DNA of 64,000 bases from Actinomyces sp. AC-20-1 (GCF_023369555.1 NZ_JACJVC010000011.1:23492-87491), one strand, 5' to 3'; positions 25,740-34,918 are shown, numbered from the stretch's first letter. The notes: generated from the letters alone by a model not told the origin. Numbers and translations are program-made.

Positions 25740-27845
25740 ATGACTGAGACCCCCGTGACCGCTGAGGGCCGCGACGTGCTCGCCGGCGTCCTCGAGACCG
25801 CCGCCGTCGACCCCGCCGTCCGCGTCCAGGACGACCTCTTCCGCCACGTCAACGGCACCTGGCTCAGGCAGGCCGTCATCCCCGCGGACAAGCCCGGCAC
25901 GGGATCCTTCACCCTGCTGCGCGACGCGGCGGAGGAGGCCTGCCACGAGATCCTCACCGAGCTGGCCGGCCAGGTCGCCCCGGACGGCTCCGCCGCGGTG
26001 CCGACGACGCCGGCCGGCAAGGTCGCCGCCCTGTACGCGGCCTTCATGGACGAGGAGCGCGTCGAGGCGCTGGGGGCCGCCCCGCTCGAGGGCGAGCTGG
26101 CCCCGCTGCTGGCGGCCGGGGACAAGGAGGCCCTGGCCCGCGCCGTGGGCGCGGGCTCAGCCGCGGGCTTCTCGGGCCCCTTTGCCGCCTACGTCGAGAA
26201 CGACCTCAACGACCCCGCGCGCTACACCACCTTCCTCAGCCAGTCTGGCCTGGCCCTGCCGGATGAGTCCTACTACCGCGAGGAGGCCCAGGAGGGAGTG
26301 CGCACGGACTACGTGGCGCACGTGGCGCGCGTGCTCGACCTCGCCGGCGCCCCCGCGCTCCTGGGGGCCGGGGCCACGGAGCTCGCCGGGCGTGTCATGG
26401 CCCTGGAGACGGCGCTCGCCCGCGGCCACTGGGACCGCGTGTCCTGCCGTGACATCGAGCGGATCAACAACCCGCGCCGCTGGGAGGAGCTGGTGGCGAG
26501 CGCCCCCGGCTTCCCCTGGGAGGCCTGGCGCGCGGGCATCGCCGACGCCGCCGCGGCCGCGGGCGCCCCGCTGGGCTCCTTCCTGCAGGAGGTCATCGTC
26601 GAGCAGCCGGACTACCTGCCCCACGTGGCCGAGGTGTGGCAGTCGACGTCCCTGGAGGACCTGCGCGCCTGGGCCGTGTGGCACACGGTCCACGGGCGCA
26701 CCTCGTTGCTGTCGAGCAGCTTCGTGGCCGAGACCTTCTCCTTCTACTCCCGGCGCCTGCAGGGCGTGGACGAGCTGCGCCCGCGGTGGAAGCGCGGGGT
26801 CGGCCTGGTCGAGGCCTGCCTGGGCGAGGCCCTGGGCGAGGTCTACGTCGAGCGGCACTTCCCGCCGGCCCACAAGGAGGCGATGGAGGCCCTGGTCGCG
26901 GACCTCATCGAGGCCTACCGCCGCTCCATCGGCGAGCTGACCTGGATGGGCGAGCAGACCCGTCAGCGGGCGCTGGACAAGCTGGCGCTGTTCACCCCGA
27001 AGATCGGCTACCCGGTGCGCTGGCGCGACTACTCCGACATCGTCATCACCCCCGGGGACCTCATGTCCAGCGTGCGCTCGGTGGAGGCCTTCGACCTGGC
27101 CCGCTCGCTGCGCAAGCTCGCCGGCCCGGTGGACCGTGACGAGTGGCACATGACGCCGCAGACGGTCAACGCCTACTACAACCCGACGATGAACGAGATC
27201 GTCTTCCCGGCCGCGATCCTCCAGCCGCCCTTCTTCGACCCGCGGGCGGACGAGGCCGTCAACTACGCGGGCATCGGCGCGGTCATCGGCCACGAGATCG
27301 GCCACGGCTTCGACGACCAGGGCTCGACCTTCGACGGCACGGGCAGGGTGACGGACTGGTGGACCGAGGAGGACCGTGCGGCCTTCACCGAGCGCACGAG
27401 CGCGCTCATCGCCCAGTACGACGCCTACGTGCCCGCCGAGCTGGCCGAGCGCGCCGCGGCCGAGGGCACCGCGCCTGAGGAGGTCCCGCACGTCAACGGC
27501 TCGCTCACCATCGGGGAGAACATCGGCGACCTGGGCGGGCTGGGCATCGCTCTCAAGGCCTACGGCCTGGCCCTGGAGCGTGCGGGAGCCGTCTCCTTCG
27601 CCGAGGCGCCGGTCATCGACGGCCTGACGGCGATGGAGCGCTTCTTCTACTCGTGGGCGCGCATCTGGCGGGGCAAGAACCGGGTGGAGCGCAGCGAGCT
27701 GCTGCTGACGGTGGACCCGCACTCGCCCAACGAGTTCCGCTGCAACGGGATCGTGCGCAACATGGACGCCTTCCACGAGGCCTTCGGCGTCACCGAGGGC
27801 GACGCCCTGTGGCTGGCCCCCGAGGAGCGCGTGTCCATCTGGTGA
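25740..27845 (+). CDS. pepO: M13-family (neprilysin-like) metalloendopeptidase
   Basis: 701 residues. The zinc motif is HEIGHGFDDQG, with HEXXH at about 518-522, and the third ligand is Glu593 in GENIGDLGG. NAYYNPTMNEIVFPA binds the substrate backbone as in other M13 enzymes. The protein has no signal peptide, so it is a cytosolic or non-classically exported oligopeptidase of the PepO type. TACCTT at 25728-25733 lies 6 bp ahead of the ATG and no ribosome-binding site can be seen, which fits a leaderless transcript. It is divergent from rpiB. Confidence 0.94.
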   Translation: MTETPVTAEGRDVLAGVLETAAVDPAVRVQDDLFRHVNGTWLRQAVIPADKPGTGSFTLLRDAAEEACHEILTELAGQVAPDGSAAVPTTPAGKVAALYAAFMDEERVEALGAAPLEGELAPLLAAGDKEALARAVGAGSAAGFSGPFAAYVENDLNDPARYTTFLSQSGLALPDESYYREEAQEGVRTDYVAHVARVLDLAGAPALLGAGATELAGRVMALETALARGHWDRVSCRDIERINNPRRWEELVASAPGFPWEAWRAGIADAAAAAGAPLGSFLQEVIVEQPDYLPHVAEVWQSTSLEDLRAWAVWHTVHGRTSLLSSSFVAETFSFYSRRLQGVDELRPRWKRGVGLVEACLGEALGEVYVERHFPPAHKEAMEALVADLIEAYRRSIGELTWMGEQTRQRALDKLALFTPKIGYPVRWRDYSDIVITPGDLMSSVRSVEAFDLARSLRKLAGPVDRDEWHMTPQTVNAYYNPTMNEIVFPAAILQPPFFDPRADEAVNYAGIGAVIGHEIGHGFDDQGSTFDGTGRVTDWWTEEDRAAFTERTSALIAQYDAYVPAELAERAAAEGTAPEEVPHVNGSLTIGENIGDLGGLGIALKAYGLALERAGAVSFAEAPVIDGLTAMERFFYSWARIWRGKNRVERSELLLTVDPHSPNEFRCNGIVRNMDAFHEAFGVTEGDALWLAPEERVSIW

Positions 27846-27886
27846 GGCCGTGGGCATGGAGCTCACGGCGATGAGGGTGTGGCTGA

Positions 27887-28659
27887 TTGAGATCCACCAC
27901 GAGGAGCTGCTCTCACTCGTGCTACCGCTGCGCGCGGTCGCACGATGACACCAGCATCGGCATCGTCTCCGTCGCTCTTCTCCAGGCCGACGGCATCAAC
28001 GGGTTCTCTGCCGGGTACACCGAGGTACGTCAGGGACAAGGCAGCTGGTCCGTGACCACCCGCAGTGTCGAGTGGTCCGGGGACGCTCCCACCACAGTCG
28101 CGTTGTTCTGCGGCCTCTACAACGAGGAGGCTCATGCGCCTGTTGTGAAGATCCCGCTGCGTATCACCGGCGCCACCGCTGCTCCGACGCCCACTGCTGC
28201 TCCGACGTCGACCGCTGCGCCCACTGTCGCGCCGACCGGCTCCTCGTCGATCTCGGCGGACGTGACCTCGGTGTCCCCCGGTGGCGAGGTGACGGTCACA
28301 GCCACCGGCTTCACGGCCGGCGAGAACGTCGACGTCTACCTGCGCTCCACCCCCGTGCACCTGACCACCACCACAGCCGACGCCTCCGGCAAGGTCGTCG
28401 TCAAGGTCACCATCCCCGCAGGCACGGACCCCGGCGCCCACCACCTCGTCCTCACCGGCCAGCGCAGCGGGGTCAGCCTGCGCCAGGCGATCACCGTCAA
28501 CGCCCCACCAGCACCACGGCGGCCACCACCGCCACGAAGAAGCCCTCCACAGGCTCGCGCCTGGCCGCCACTGGCGTCACCGTCCTGCCCCTGCTGCTGG
28601 CCGGCGGCGCCGTCCTGGGCGGCAGCGCCCTCGCCGCACGCCGACGCGCCAACGACTGA
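27887..28659 (+). pseudogene. Decayed cell-wall-anchored surface protein with LAATG sorting signal
   Basis: The frame from 27887 encodes a Thr/Ala/Pro-rich spacer (about residues 95-115) and a beta-sandwich module (SISADVTSVSPGGEVTVTAT to SLRQAITV), then goes off course at a C-run (28503-28506). One C fewer than needed shifts the frame. The next frame continues with TSTTAATTATKKPSTG, LAATG, a hydrophobic helix and ARRRAND, a wall-sorting signal of the LAxTG type used by actinobacterial class E sortases. The start is only a TTG, and no signal peptide or ribosome-binding site is visible, so the 5' end appears lost. Base use in the first 200 bp is less GC-rich than the neighbours. It could be rescued by slippage at the C-run, but the missing N-terminus argues for a remnant. 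Confidence 0.7.
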
Positions 28660-28724
28660 CACCCCACCCGTGGCGCCCCGGGCGCCACGCACCAGGCCTC
28701 ACGCACAGACACAACGATTGAACC

Positions 28725-29711
28725 ATGAGAGCCCGACGCACGGCGGTTGCCGTCACACTCGTGACGGCAACCGCCGCCGCACTTCTCGGAGCCGATGTCC
28801 TCACCCTGGCGCAGCGCCCCGGCACCATGGACGTCGCCCTGCCCACCACCATCTCCCCCGCCGCCCCGGAGGAGACCTGGCTCGTCCTGGGCACCGACTC
28901 GCGCGAGACCGTCCCCGAGGGCCCTGACTACTACGGCACCGTCGCCCAGGCCGGGCAGGGCTCGCGCGCCGACGTCCTCCTCCTCGTCCAGCCCTCCGCC
29001 TCCGGCACCACCATTGTCTCCGTCCCCCGCGACCTCGCCCTCCTCACCGACGCCGGCGCCGAGCGCCTGGCGACGAGCCGCCTCGCCGGGCCCGGGAGGA
29101 CCGTTGACCTCCTGTGCACGCAGCTCGGGGTGGCCCCCACCCACGTCGTGGCCGTTGACATGGCCCAGTTCGCCGCGGTCGTCGACGCCCTCGGCGGCGT
29201 GAGCGTCGCCATCGACGAGCCCGTGCGCGACGCCGGCTCCGGGCTCGACCTGTCGCATGCCGGTGAGCACACCCTCACCGGTGTCGAGGCCCTCTCGCTC
29301 GTCCGGTCCCGCCACCCCGAGGTCCTGCACGACGGGCAGTGGACCGCCCTGAGCCAGACGGAGGGGGCTCAGCGCCGAAGCCACTACGCGGGCGTCGTCC
29401 TCGCCGCCGTCCTCGCCCAGGCGCGTCACGAGGCCCGCAACCCGCTGGCCGCACGCAACCTGGCCCACACCCTCGCCGGCAACCTCACCGTGGACCCGGG
29501 CACCGGCCTGACCGACCTGCTCGGCCTCGCACGCACCGTCGCCACCGGGGACGGTGCCTCGGTCACCCTGGTCGAGATCCCCGTCGATGAGCCGGAGGGC
29601 TCCTTCGTCGCCTTCCCCACCCAGGAGACCTACGCCGTCCTCGCCGCCCACGGCTACCTCCGCGGCGGCTGCGTGCCGGCCGCCGGGCAAGGGGACCGGG
29701 AGGACCCCTGA
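28725..29711 (+). CDS. LytR-CpsA-Psr (LCP) family protein
   Basis: 328 residues. An N-terminal membrane anchor or signal segment (VAVTLVTATAAALLGADVLTLA) is followed by the LCP domain. LVLGTDSRE, SRADVLLLVQPS, TTIVSVPRDLALL and LSLVRSRHPE carry the conserved Asp and Arg residues that bind polyprenyl pyrophosphate. LCP enzymes attach glycopolymers to peptidoglycan outside the membrane, or glycosylate proteins in Actinomyces. It follows the decayed surface protein gene by 65 bp. The ATG at 28725 is preceded by no clear ribosome-binding site. Confidence 0.9.
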   Translation: MRARRTAVAVTLVTATAAALLGADVLTLAQRPGTMDVALPTTISPAAPEETWLVLGTDSRETVPEGPDYYGTVAQAGQGSRADVLLLVQPSASGTTIVSVPRDLALLTDAGAERLATSRLAGPGRTVDLLCTQLGVAPTHVVAVDMAQFAAVVDALGGVSVAIDEPVRDAGSGLDLSHAGEHTLTGVEALSLVRSRHPEVLHDGQWTALSQTEGAQRRSHYAGVVLAAVLAQARHEARNPLAARNLAHTLAGNLTVDPGTGLTDLLGLARTVATGDGASVTLVEIPVDEPEGSFVAFPTQETYAVLAAHGYLRGGCVPAAGQGDREDP

Positions 29712-29879
29712 GCAGCCCCTGAGCAGCGCGCGTCCTGCTCCCGGCCCGGCCCCCGCCGTCGGCCCCGATTCCCCTGCCGGCGCACCGGGTGAGACGATGG
29801 CCCCCTGCACGCGCCGAGACCCGGCGCAGACCGGCAGCGGCCACAAGCCCGCCGGCAGACCGTCCCAGAAGGAGCCCAT

Positions 29880-32456
29880 ATGCCCGGTCAGAACCTGACC
29901 CGCGAGGAGGCCGCCGAGCGCGCGGGCCTCGTGGCCGTCGACACCTACACGATCGACCTCGACCTCACCCGCGGGAAGGAGGTCTTCGGCTCGACGACGA
30001 CCGTCCGCTTCAGTGCCACCCCCGGCGCCGCCACCTTCATCGACCTCATCGCCCCCACGGTCCGCTCCGTCACCCTCAACGGCACCGCGCTCGACCCGGC
30101 CCGGGTCTACGCGGACTCGCGCATCGCGCTGGCGGACCTGGCCGAGGACAACGAGCTCACCGTCGTCGCCGACTGCGCCTACATGCACACGGGCGAGGGC
30201 CTGCACCGCTTCACGGACCCGGCCGACGGACGCACCTACCTCTACAGCCAGTTCGAGGTCCCGGACTCGCGCCGCGTCTTCACCGTCTTCGAGCAGCCCG
30301 ACCTCAAGGCCTCCTTCGTCCTCACCGTCACCGCCCCCGAGGGCTGGACCGTCTTCTCCAACTCCCCCACCCCCGAGCCCGTCACCGCCACCGGTGCCGA
30401 CGGCGAGGCCGCCAGTGTCTTCTCCTTCGCCCCCACCGAGCGGATGAGTTCCTACATCACCGCGATCGTCGCAGGCCCCTACGAGGGCGTCACCAGCGAG
30501 TACCGGGCCGCCGACGGCCGCGTCATCCCGCTGGGCGTGTACTGCCGGGCCTCCCTGCGCGAGTTCCTCGACGCCGAGGAGGTCCTGGACCTCACGCGCA
30601 GGGGCTTCGCCTACTACGAGGACCTGTTCGCCACCCCCTACGCCTTCAGCAAGTACGACCAGGTCTTCGTCCCCGAGTTCAACGCGGGCGCCATGGAGAA
30701 CGCCGGGATCGTCACCCACCGCGACGACTACGTCTTCCGCTCGCGCCCCGTCGAGGCCCGCGTCGAGCGCCGCGCCGTGACGATCCTGCACGAGCTCGCG
30801 CACATGTGGTTCGGCGACATGGTGACGATGAAGTGGTGGAACGACCTGTGGCTCAACGAGTCCTTCGCCGAGTTCACCTCCACGCTCGCCGTCGCCGAGG
30901 CCACCCGCTTCTCCGACGCCTGGACCACCTTCCAGGCCTCGGAGAAGACCTGGGCCTACAACCAGGACCAGCTCTCCTCCACCCACCCCGTCGCCGCCGA
31001 GATCAACGACCTGCACGACGTCGAGGTCAACTTCGACGGCATCACCTATGCCAAGGGCGCCTCGGTCCTGTCCGCGCTCGTCGCCTACGTGGGCCGGGAG
31101 AACTTCTTCACGGGCATCGCCTCCTACCTGGCCGGGCACGCCTACGCCAACGCCACCCTCGCGGACCTGCTGCGCGAGCTCGAGGCCACCAGTGGCCGCG
31201 ACCTGACCGAGTGGACCCGCCTGTGGCTCCAGGAGGCCGGTGTCACCGTCCTGCGCACCGAGCTCGCCACGGACGCCGAGGGCGTCATCACCTCCGCGGC
31301 CGTCCTCCAGGAGGTCCCGGAGGGCTCACCCGCCTCCCTGCGCCCGCACCGCCTCGCCCTGGGCTCCTACACCCTCGTCGAGGGCCGCCTCGTGCGCACC
31401 GGGCGCGTCGAGATCGATGTCGACGGCGCGCGCGCCGAGGTGCCCGAGCTTGTGGGGTCCGTGCGTCCGGACGTCCTGCTGGTCAACGACGACGACCTCA
31501 CCTACGCCAAGGCTCGCCTGGACGAGGCCTCGCTGGCCGCGGGGCTGGAGCACGTGGCGGCCTTCGAGGCCTCCCTGCCCCGCTCGATCCTCCTGGCCTC
31601 CGCCTGGGACATGGTGCGCGACGGCGAGCTGCCCGCCTCCCGCTTCCTGGCGGCGGCGCTGGAGGCCCTGGAGGTCGAGCGGCACTCCTCGGTGGTCCAG
31701 GTGCTCCTGTCCCAGGTGGGCACGTGCCTGGGCTACTACCTGCTGCCGGCGCACCGTGCGCAGGCGGCCCCGGGTACTGCCGACGCGCTGCTGAGGCTGG
31801 CGCGCGCCGCCGAGGCCGGCTCCGACACTCAGCTGCAGCTCGTGCGGGCCGTCGCCGCCCACGCCGTGACGCCCGAGCAGACCGCGGCCGTGACCGGTTG
31901 GATCAGCGGCTCCGCGCCGCTCGAGGGGCTGGTCGTGGACCAGGACCTGCGCTGGGAGCTGCTCATCGGGCTCGTCGCCGCGGGCGTGGCCGGTGAGGAC
32001 GACATCGAGGCGGAGGCCGAGCGCGACCGCACGACGACGGGCACGGAGCGTGCGGCTCAGGCCCGTGCCGCCATCCCCACGCCCGAGGCGAAGCGGGCGG
32101 CCTGGGACGCGCTCGTCGGGGACGCCACGATGCCCAACGAGACGCTGGTCAAGACCCTGCGCGGCTTCACCGACGTCGACCGCGCGCCGCAGTTGCTGGT
32201 GCCCTTCATCGAGGAGTACGTGGCCCGGGCGGACGAGATCTGGTCCTCGCGCACCTTCCACATGGCGGAGAACCTGCTGGACGGCCTGTGGTCGCCGGCG
32301 ACGGTGGGCCTGGAGGGCTGCGACCCGGTGGGAGCGCTCGAGAGCTGGCTCGCCTCGCACGAGGAGGCCCCGGCGGCCTTCCGCCGCATCGTCGCGGAGA
32401 ACCTGGACACGACGCGCCGTGTGGCGCGCGTGCAGGAGCGCGAGCTGCGGGGCTGA
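29880..32456 (+). CDS. pepN: Aminopeptidase N (M1 family)
   Basis: 858 residues, a typical length. The exopeptidase motif is GAMEN at about 269-273, and the zinc site HEXXH-X18-E begins at about His304 (HELAHMWFGDMVTMKWWNDLWLNE, read with its gap). The C-terminal half is the ERAP1-like helical domain. The enzyme removes N-terminal residues from peptides in the cytoplasm. AGAAGGAG at 29868-29875 supports the ATG at 29880. Its last codons (CTG CGG GGC TGA) and the terminator behind it recur 1,021 bp further on, after the toxin-antitoxin module. Confidence 0.96.
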   Translation: MPGQNLTREEAAERAGLVAVDTYTIDLDLTRGKEVFGSTTTVRFSATPGAATFIDLIAPTVRSVTLNGTALDPARVYADSRIALADLAEDNELTVVADCAYMHTGEGLHRFTDPADGRTYLYSQFEVPDSRRVFTVFEQPDLKASFVLTVTAPEGWTVFSNSPTPEPVTATGADGEAASVFSFAPTERMSSYITAIVAGPYEGVTSEYRAADGRVIPLGVYCRASLREFLDAEEVLDLTRRGFAYYEDLFATPYAFSKYDQVFVPEFNAGAMENAGIVTHRDDYVFRSRPVEARVERRAVTILHELAHMWFGDMVTMKWWNDLWLNESFAEFTSTLAVAEATRFSDAWTTFQASEKTWAYNQDQLSSTHPVAAEINDLHDVEVNFDGITYAKGASVLSALVAYVGRENFFTGIASYLAGHAYANATLADLLRELEATSGRDLTEWTRLWLQEAGVTVLRTELATDAEGVITSAAVLQEVPEGSPASLRPHRLALGSYTLVEGRLVRTGRVEIDVDGARAEVPELVGSVRPDVLLVNDDDLTYAKARLDEASLAAGLEHVAAFEASLPRSILLASAWDMVRDGELPASRFLAAALEALEVERHSSVVQVLLSQVGTCLGYYLLPAHRAQAAPGTADALLRLARAAEAGSDTQLQLVRAVAAHAVTPEQTAAVTGWISGSAPLEGLVVDQDLRWELLIGLVAAGVAGEDDIEAEAERDRTTTGTERAAQARAAIPTPEAKRAAWDALVGDATMPNETLVKTLRGFTDVDRAPQLLVPFIEEYVARADEIWSSRTFHMAENLLDGLWSPATVGLEGCDPVGALESWLASHEEAPAAFRRIVAENLDTTRRVARVQERELRG

Positions 32457-32622
32457 GGTCCTTCGGACGAGGAGACAGGGGTGGGGCCCAGCGCCTGTGG
32501 TGCTGGGCCCCACCCCCGTTCGCGCGCCTCAGGACCGGCTGTCGTGGTCCTGGGACGTCGGAAGCCGGGCTAGCGCTTCTTGCGCGCGGCCTCGGCGTTC
32601 TTGCCGGTGGCCTCAGCGGCGA
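32444..32622. repeat. Direct repeat, copy A: pepN end, terminator and PTS EIIC tail remnant
   Basis: 32444-32597 aligns with 33465-33617 at high identity. It starts with the last codons of pepN and contains a 15-bp terminator stem (GGGGTGGGGCCCAGC at 32478-32492 and its complement at 32502-32516). It ends with a minus-strand remnant of the PTS EIIC C-terminus, VAAEATGKNAEAARKKR plus stop, at about 32570-32622. The live EIIC gene ends VAAEAARKKR, so the remnant has about six extra codons. The rest of the stretch to 32737 holds nothing recognisable. Confidence 0.9.
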
Positions 32623-32737
32623 CGCACACTCCACCACTCCGGCCGCTGTCCGACGACCGCCGAGCCACCTCGTCGCTCCAGTCCGTGGTCAACATCCCCG
32701 AGAACCCTAGGGCGGTCCCCATCCCACTCACATCGAC

Positions 32738-32766
32738 TTGAGTCAATATCGTTCAGCACCTATTAT
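32738..32766 (+). promoter_or_regulatory. Promoter of the HigBA-like module
   Basis: TTGAGT (32738-32743), 17-bp spacer and TATTAT (32761-32766) form a near-consensus promoter. The expected start point is about 32773, which is the GTG taken as the toxin start, so the mRNA would be leaderless. TTGAGTCAA (32738-32746) is a palindrome over the -35 box and may be the antitoxin operator. Confidence 0.7.
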
Positions 32767-32772
32767 GTGGAC

Positions 32773-33126
32773 GTGCGCTGGGACATTCGCCTCTGGGAGG
32801 ATGTGGAGTCGTGGGTCCTGGATCTCGACGATGACACCTATCACCTGGTCGCGGCTGCGATCAGCCGGCTGGAGTCTGAAGGACCTGCGCTCGGACGTCC
32901 CACCGCAGACCGGGTCAAGGGCTCTCGCCATCACCATATGAAGGAGCTGCGTCCTGGTTCAGCGGGACGCAGCAAGATCCGGATCCTGTTCGCCTTCGAT
33001 CCAGAGCGAAGGGCCATCCTTCTCGTCGCCGGGGACAAGGCCAACAACTGGCAGAAGTGGTACATGCAGAACATCCCGGTAGCCGACGACCGATTCGATG
33101 CATGGCTTGACAGTGAGGTGGAGTGA
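32773..33126 (+). CDS. RelE/HigB-like toxin (phage-derived Gp49-like family)
   Basis: 117 residues from GTG 32773 (VRWDIRLWEDVESWVLDL). The small alpha/beta fold has the family features: basic patch KGSRHHHMKELRPGS, then SKIRILFAFDPERRAILLVAGDKANNWQKWY, as in HigB-like mRNA interferases that cut mRNA at the ribosome. GTG at 32767 is an alternative start, two codons earlier. The antitoxin gene begins 1 nt after its stop, in the toxin-first order typical of higBA. Base composition is lower in GC than pepN and the PTS genes, suggesting acquisition as a unit. Confidence 0.85.
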   Translation: MRWDIRLWEDVESWVLDLDDDTYHLVAAAISRLESEGPALGRPTADRVKGSRHHHMKELRPGSAGRSKIRILFAFDPERRAILLVAGDKANNWQKWYMQNIPVADDRFDAWLDSEVE

Positions 33127-33127
33127 G

Positions 33128-33454
33128 ATGAGCAAGGCCAAGACCGTGTCCTGGAGCGACGTGCGCGCCAAGCGTCCCGCTGACCCCGTCGCCGTAGCCA
33201 CGCATGTCGCTCGGATGGAGACCGAGGAGCGCGCCTACAGGCTCCGCGAGATCCGCGAGGAGCAGGGCGTGACCCAGAAGGAGCTCGCCGACCGGTTGTC
33301 GCTCACGCAGCCGACCATCTCAGCGCTCGAGTCCGGCAGTCTTGACCGCTCCGGTCTAGCCACGGTCAAGGCTTACGTCGAGGCTCTCGGCGGCACCGTC
33401 GAGGTCACCGCCACTTTCGGCAACCGAAGGCTTGTGCTCTCATCGCCGGCATAG
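33128..33454 (+). CDS. HigA-like antitoxin with XRE helix-turn-helix
   Basis: 108 residues from the ATG at 33128, with GAGGTGGAG ahead in the end of the toxin gene. The XRE domain is LREIREEQGVTQKELADRLS plus LTQPTISALESGSLDRSG, with the recognition helix in QPTISALE. The N-terminal part (SWSDVRAKRPADPVAVATHV) probably wraps the toxin. It should neutralise the toxin and repress the promoter at 32738. It ends 11 bp before the second copy of the flanking repeat. Confidence 0.87.
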   Translation: MSKAKTVSWSDVRAKRPADPVAVATHVARMETEERAYRLREIREEQGVTQKELADRLSLTQPTISALESGSLDRSGLATVKAYVEALGGTVEVTATFGNRRLVLSSPA

Positions 33455-33464
33455 GGAGAAACCG

Positions 33465-33617
33465 GCTGCGGGGCTGAGGCCTCTCGGACGAGGAGACGGG
33501 GTGGGGCCCAGCACCTGTGCTGCTGGGCCCCACCCCTGTTCGCGCGCCTCAGGACCGGTTGTCGTGGTCCTGGCGCAGTGGGAGCTGGGCTAGCGCTTCT
33601 TGCGCGCGGCCTCGGCG
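33465..33617. repeat. Direct repeat, copy B, with bidirectional terminator
   Basis: This copy begins with GCTGCGGGGCTGAGG, matching the pepN 3' end although pepN is 1 kb away. It carries the same 15-bp stem (33498-33512 and 33522-33536) and runs into the live 3' end of the EIIC gene (stop at 33590-33592). Without the toxin-antitoxin insert it would be the single terminator between pepN and the PTS gene. Confidence 0.9.
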
Positions 33618-34918
33618 GCGACGGCCTGCGCCTCGGAGAAGGCGTCGGCCTCGTCCTCCTCGCGTCCCGGGGTGCGGAAGTTGAACTTCGTGATGAGGAA
33701 GCGGAAGAGGAAGTAGTAGATGACGGCGTAGACCAGGCCGATGATGACGAGCATGACCGGGCCCTGGAAGAAGCCGCCGGACAGCTCGGAGGACTTGCCC
33801 ATGTTGATGAGGTAGTCGAAGAGGCCGGCGGAGAAGGTGAAGCCGGTCTTGATGCCCAGGGCGTTGACGATGACCAGCGCGAGACCGGTGAGGACGGCGT
33901 GGACGGCGTACAGCGGGAAGGCGACGTAGGCGAAGGCGTACTCGAGGGGCTCGGTGACACCGGTGAGGAAGGCCGTCAGGGCCACGGAGACCATGAGGGC
34001 GCCGGTGACCTTGCGCTTGGAGGGCTTGGCGGTGTGCCACATGGCCAGGGCGGCGGCGGGCAGTGCGAACATCATGATCGGGAAGAATCCGGTCATGAAG
34101 CTGCCGGACCAGGCGTTGGTGCCGTCGACGCCCTGGAAGAAGCAGTTGAGGTCGCCGTGGATGGTCTCACCGGCGGAGTTGGTGCAGGAGCCGAGCTGGA
34201 ACCAGGGCAGGGAGTTCCACAGGTGGTGCAGGCCGAAGGGGATGAGCAGACGGTTGATGACGCCGTAGACGAAGTAGGCGATGGAGCCGCCGATGCCTCC
34301 GTGGGTGCCAGCCTCGATGAGCCAGCCACCGAGCTGGCCGTTGATGAGCCAGTTGAAGGCGGGGTAGATCGCGCCCATGACGACGCCGACCAGCACGGCC
34401 GCGCAGGAGGTGACGATCGGAACGAAGCGGCGGCCGCCGAAGAAGGCGAGCCAGTCCGGCAGCTTGACGCGGTAGAACCTCTCCCACAGCTTCGCGGCCA
34501 CGACACCGATGATGATGCCGCCGAGGACACCGTAGTTGATGGTGTTCTCAGCCGGGGTCTCGCCGCCGGCGCCCCAGTAGGGGGCGAGGGCGGAGAGCAC
34601 GCCCTGCAGGACGAGGTAGCCAAAGAGGCCGGCGACGCCGGTGGAGCCGTCCGCCTTCTTGGCGAAGCCGATGGCGACGCCGACGGCGAAGATGAGCGCC
34701 AGGTTGGCGAAGACCGCGTTGCCGGCGGCGGCCATGACGTCGGCGACGGGCTGCATCCACGGCAGGGACTTGGACACGCCGTCGGCGCCCAGCATGTCGC
34801 CCTGGCCCAGACGCAGCAGCAGACCCGCTGCGGGAAGTGTGGCGATGGGGAGCATGAGTGAGCGCCCGAGGCGCTGCGCCAGGGCGAACATGCCGCCCGA
34901 CTTCTTCTTCTCTGACAC
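33590..34918 (-). CDS. PTS system EIIC, glucose/N-acetylglucosamine family
   Basis: 442 residues from GTG 34918, with GGAGG upstream. MFALAQRLGRSLMLPIATLPAAGLLLRLGQ is the N-terminal signature of this family (read in two parts), and the sugar-site motif is LTGVTEPLEYAFAYVAFPLY. About ten membrane segments are seen and no EIIA or EIIB domain is attached, so it depends on the separate EIIB and EIIA proteins. This is the NagE2-type split seen in streptomycetes for N-acetylglucosamine. A DasR-like regulator is divergent from it. The C-terminal tail is hydrophilic and charged (EAQAVAAEAARKKR). Confidence 0.9.
   Translation of the reverse strand: MSEKKKSGGMFALAQRLGRSLMLPIATLPAAGLLLRLGQGDMLGADGVSKSLPWMQPVADVMAAAGNAVFANLALIFAVGVAIGFAKKADGSTGVAGLFGYLVLQGVLSALAPYWGAGGETPAENTINYGVLGGIIIGVVAAKLWERFYRVKLPDWLAFFGGRRFVPIVTSCAAVLVGVVMGAIYPAFNWLINGQLGGWLIEAGTHGGIGGSIAYFVYGVINRLLIPFGLHHLWNSLPWFQLGSCTNSAGETIHGDLNCFFQGVDGTNAWSGSFMTGFFPIMMFALPAAALAMWHTAKPSKRKVTGALMVSVALTAFLTGVTEPLEYAFAYVAFPLYAVHAVLTGLALVIVNALGIKTGFTFSAGLFDYLINMGKSSELSGGFFQGPVMLVIIGLVYAVIYYFLFRFLITKFNFRTPGREEDEADAFSEAQAVAAEAARKKR

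Noticed and set aside
32444..33617. An insertion sequence or integrated element carrying the HigBA-like genes.
   Set aside because: No transposase, integrase or short target-site duplication is seen; the flanking repeats are long and derived from the local genes.
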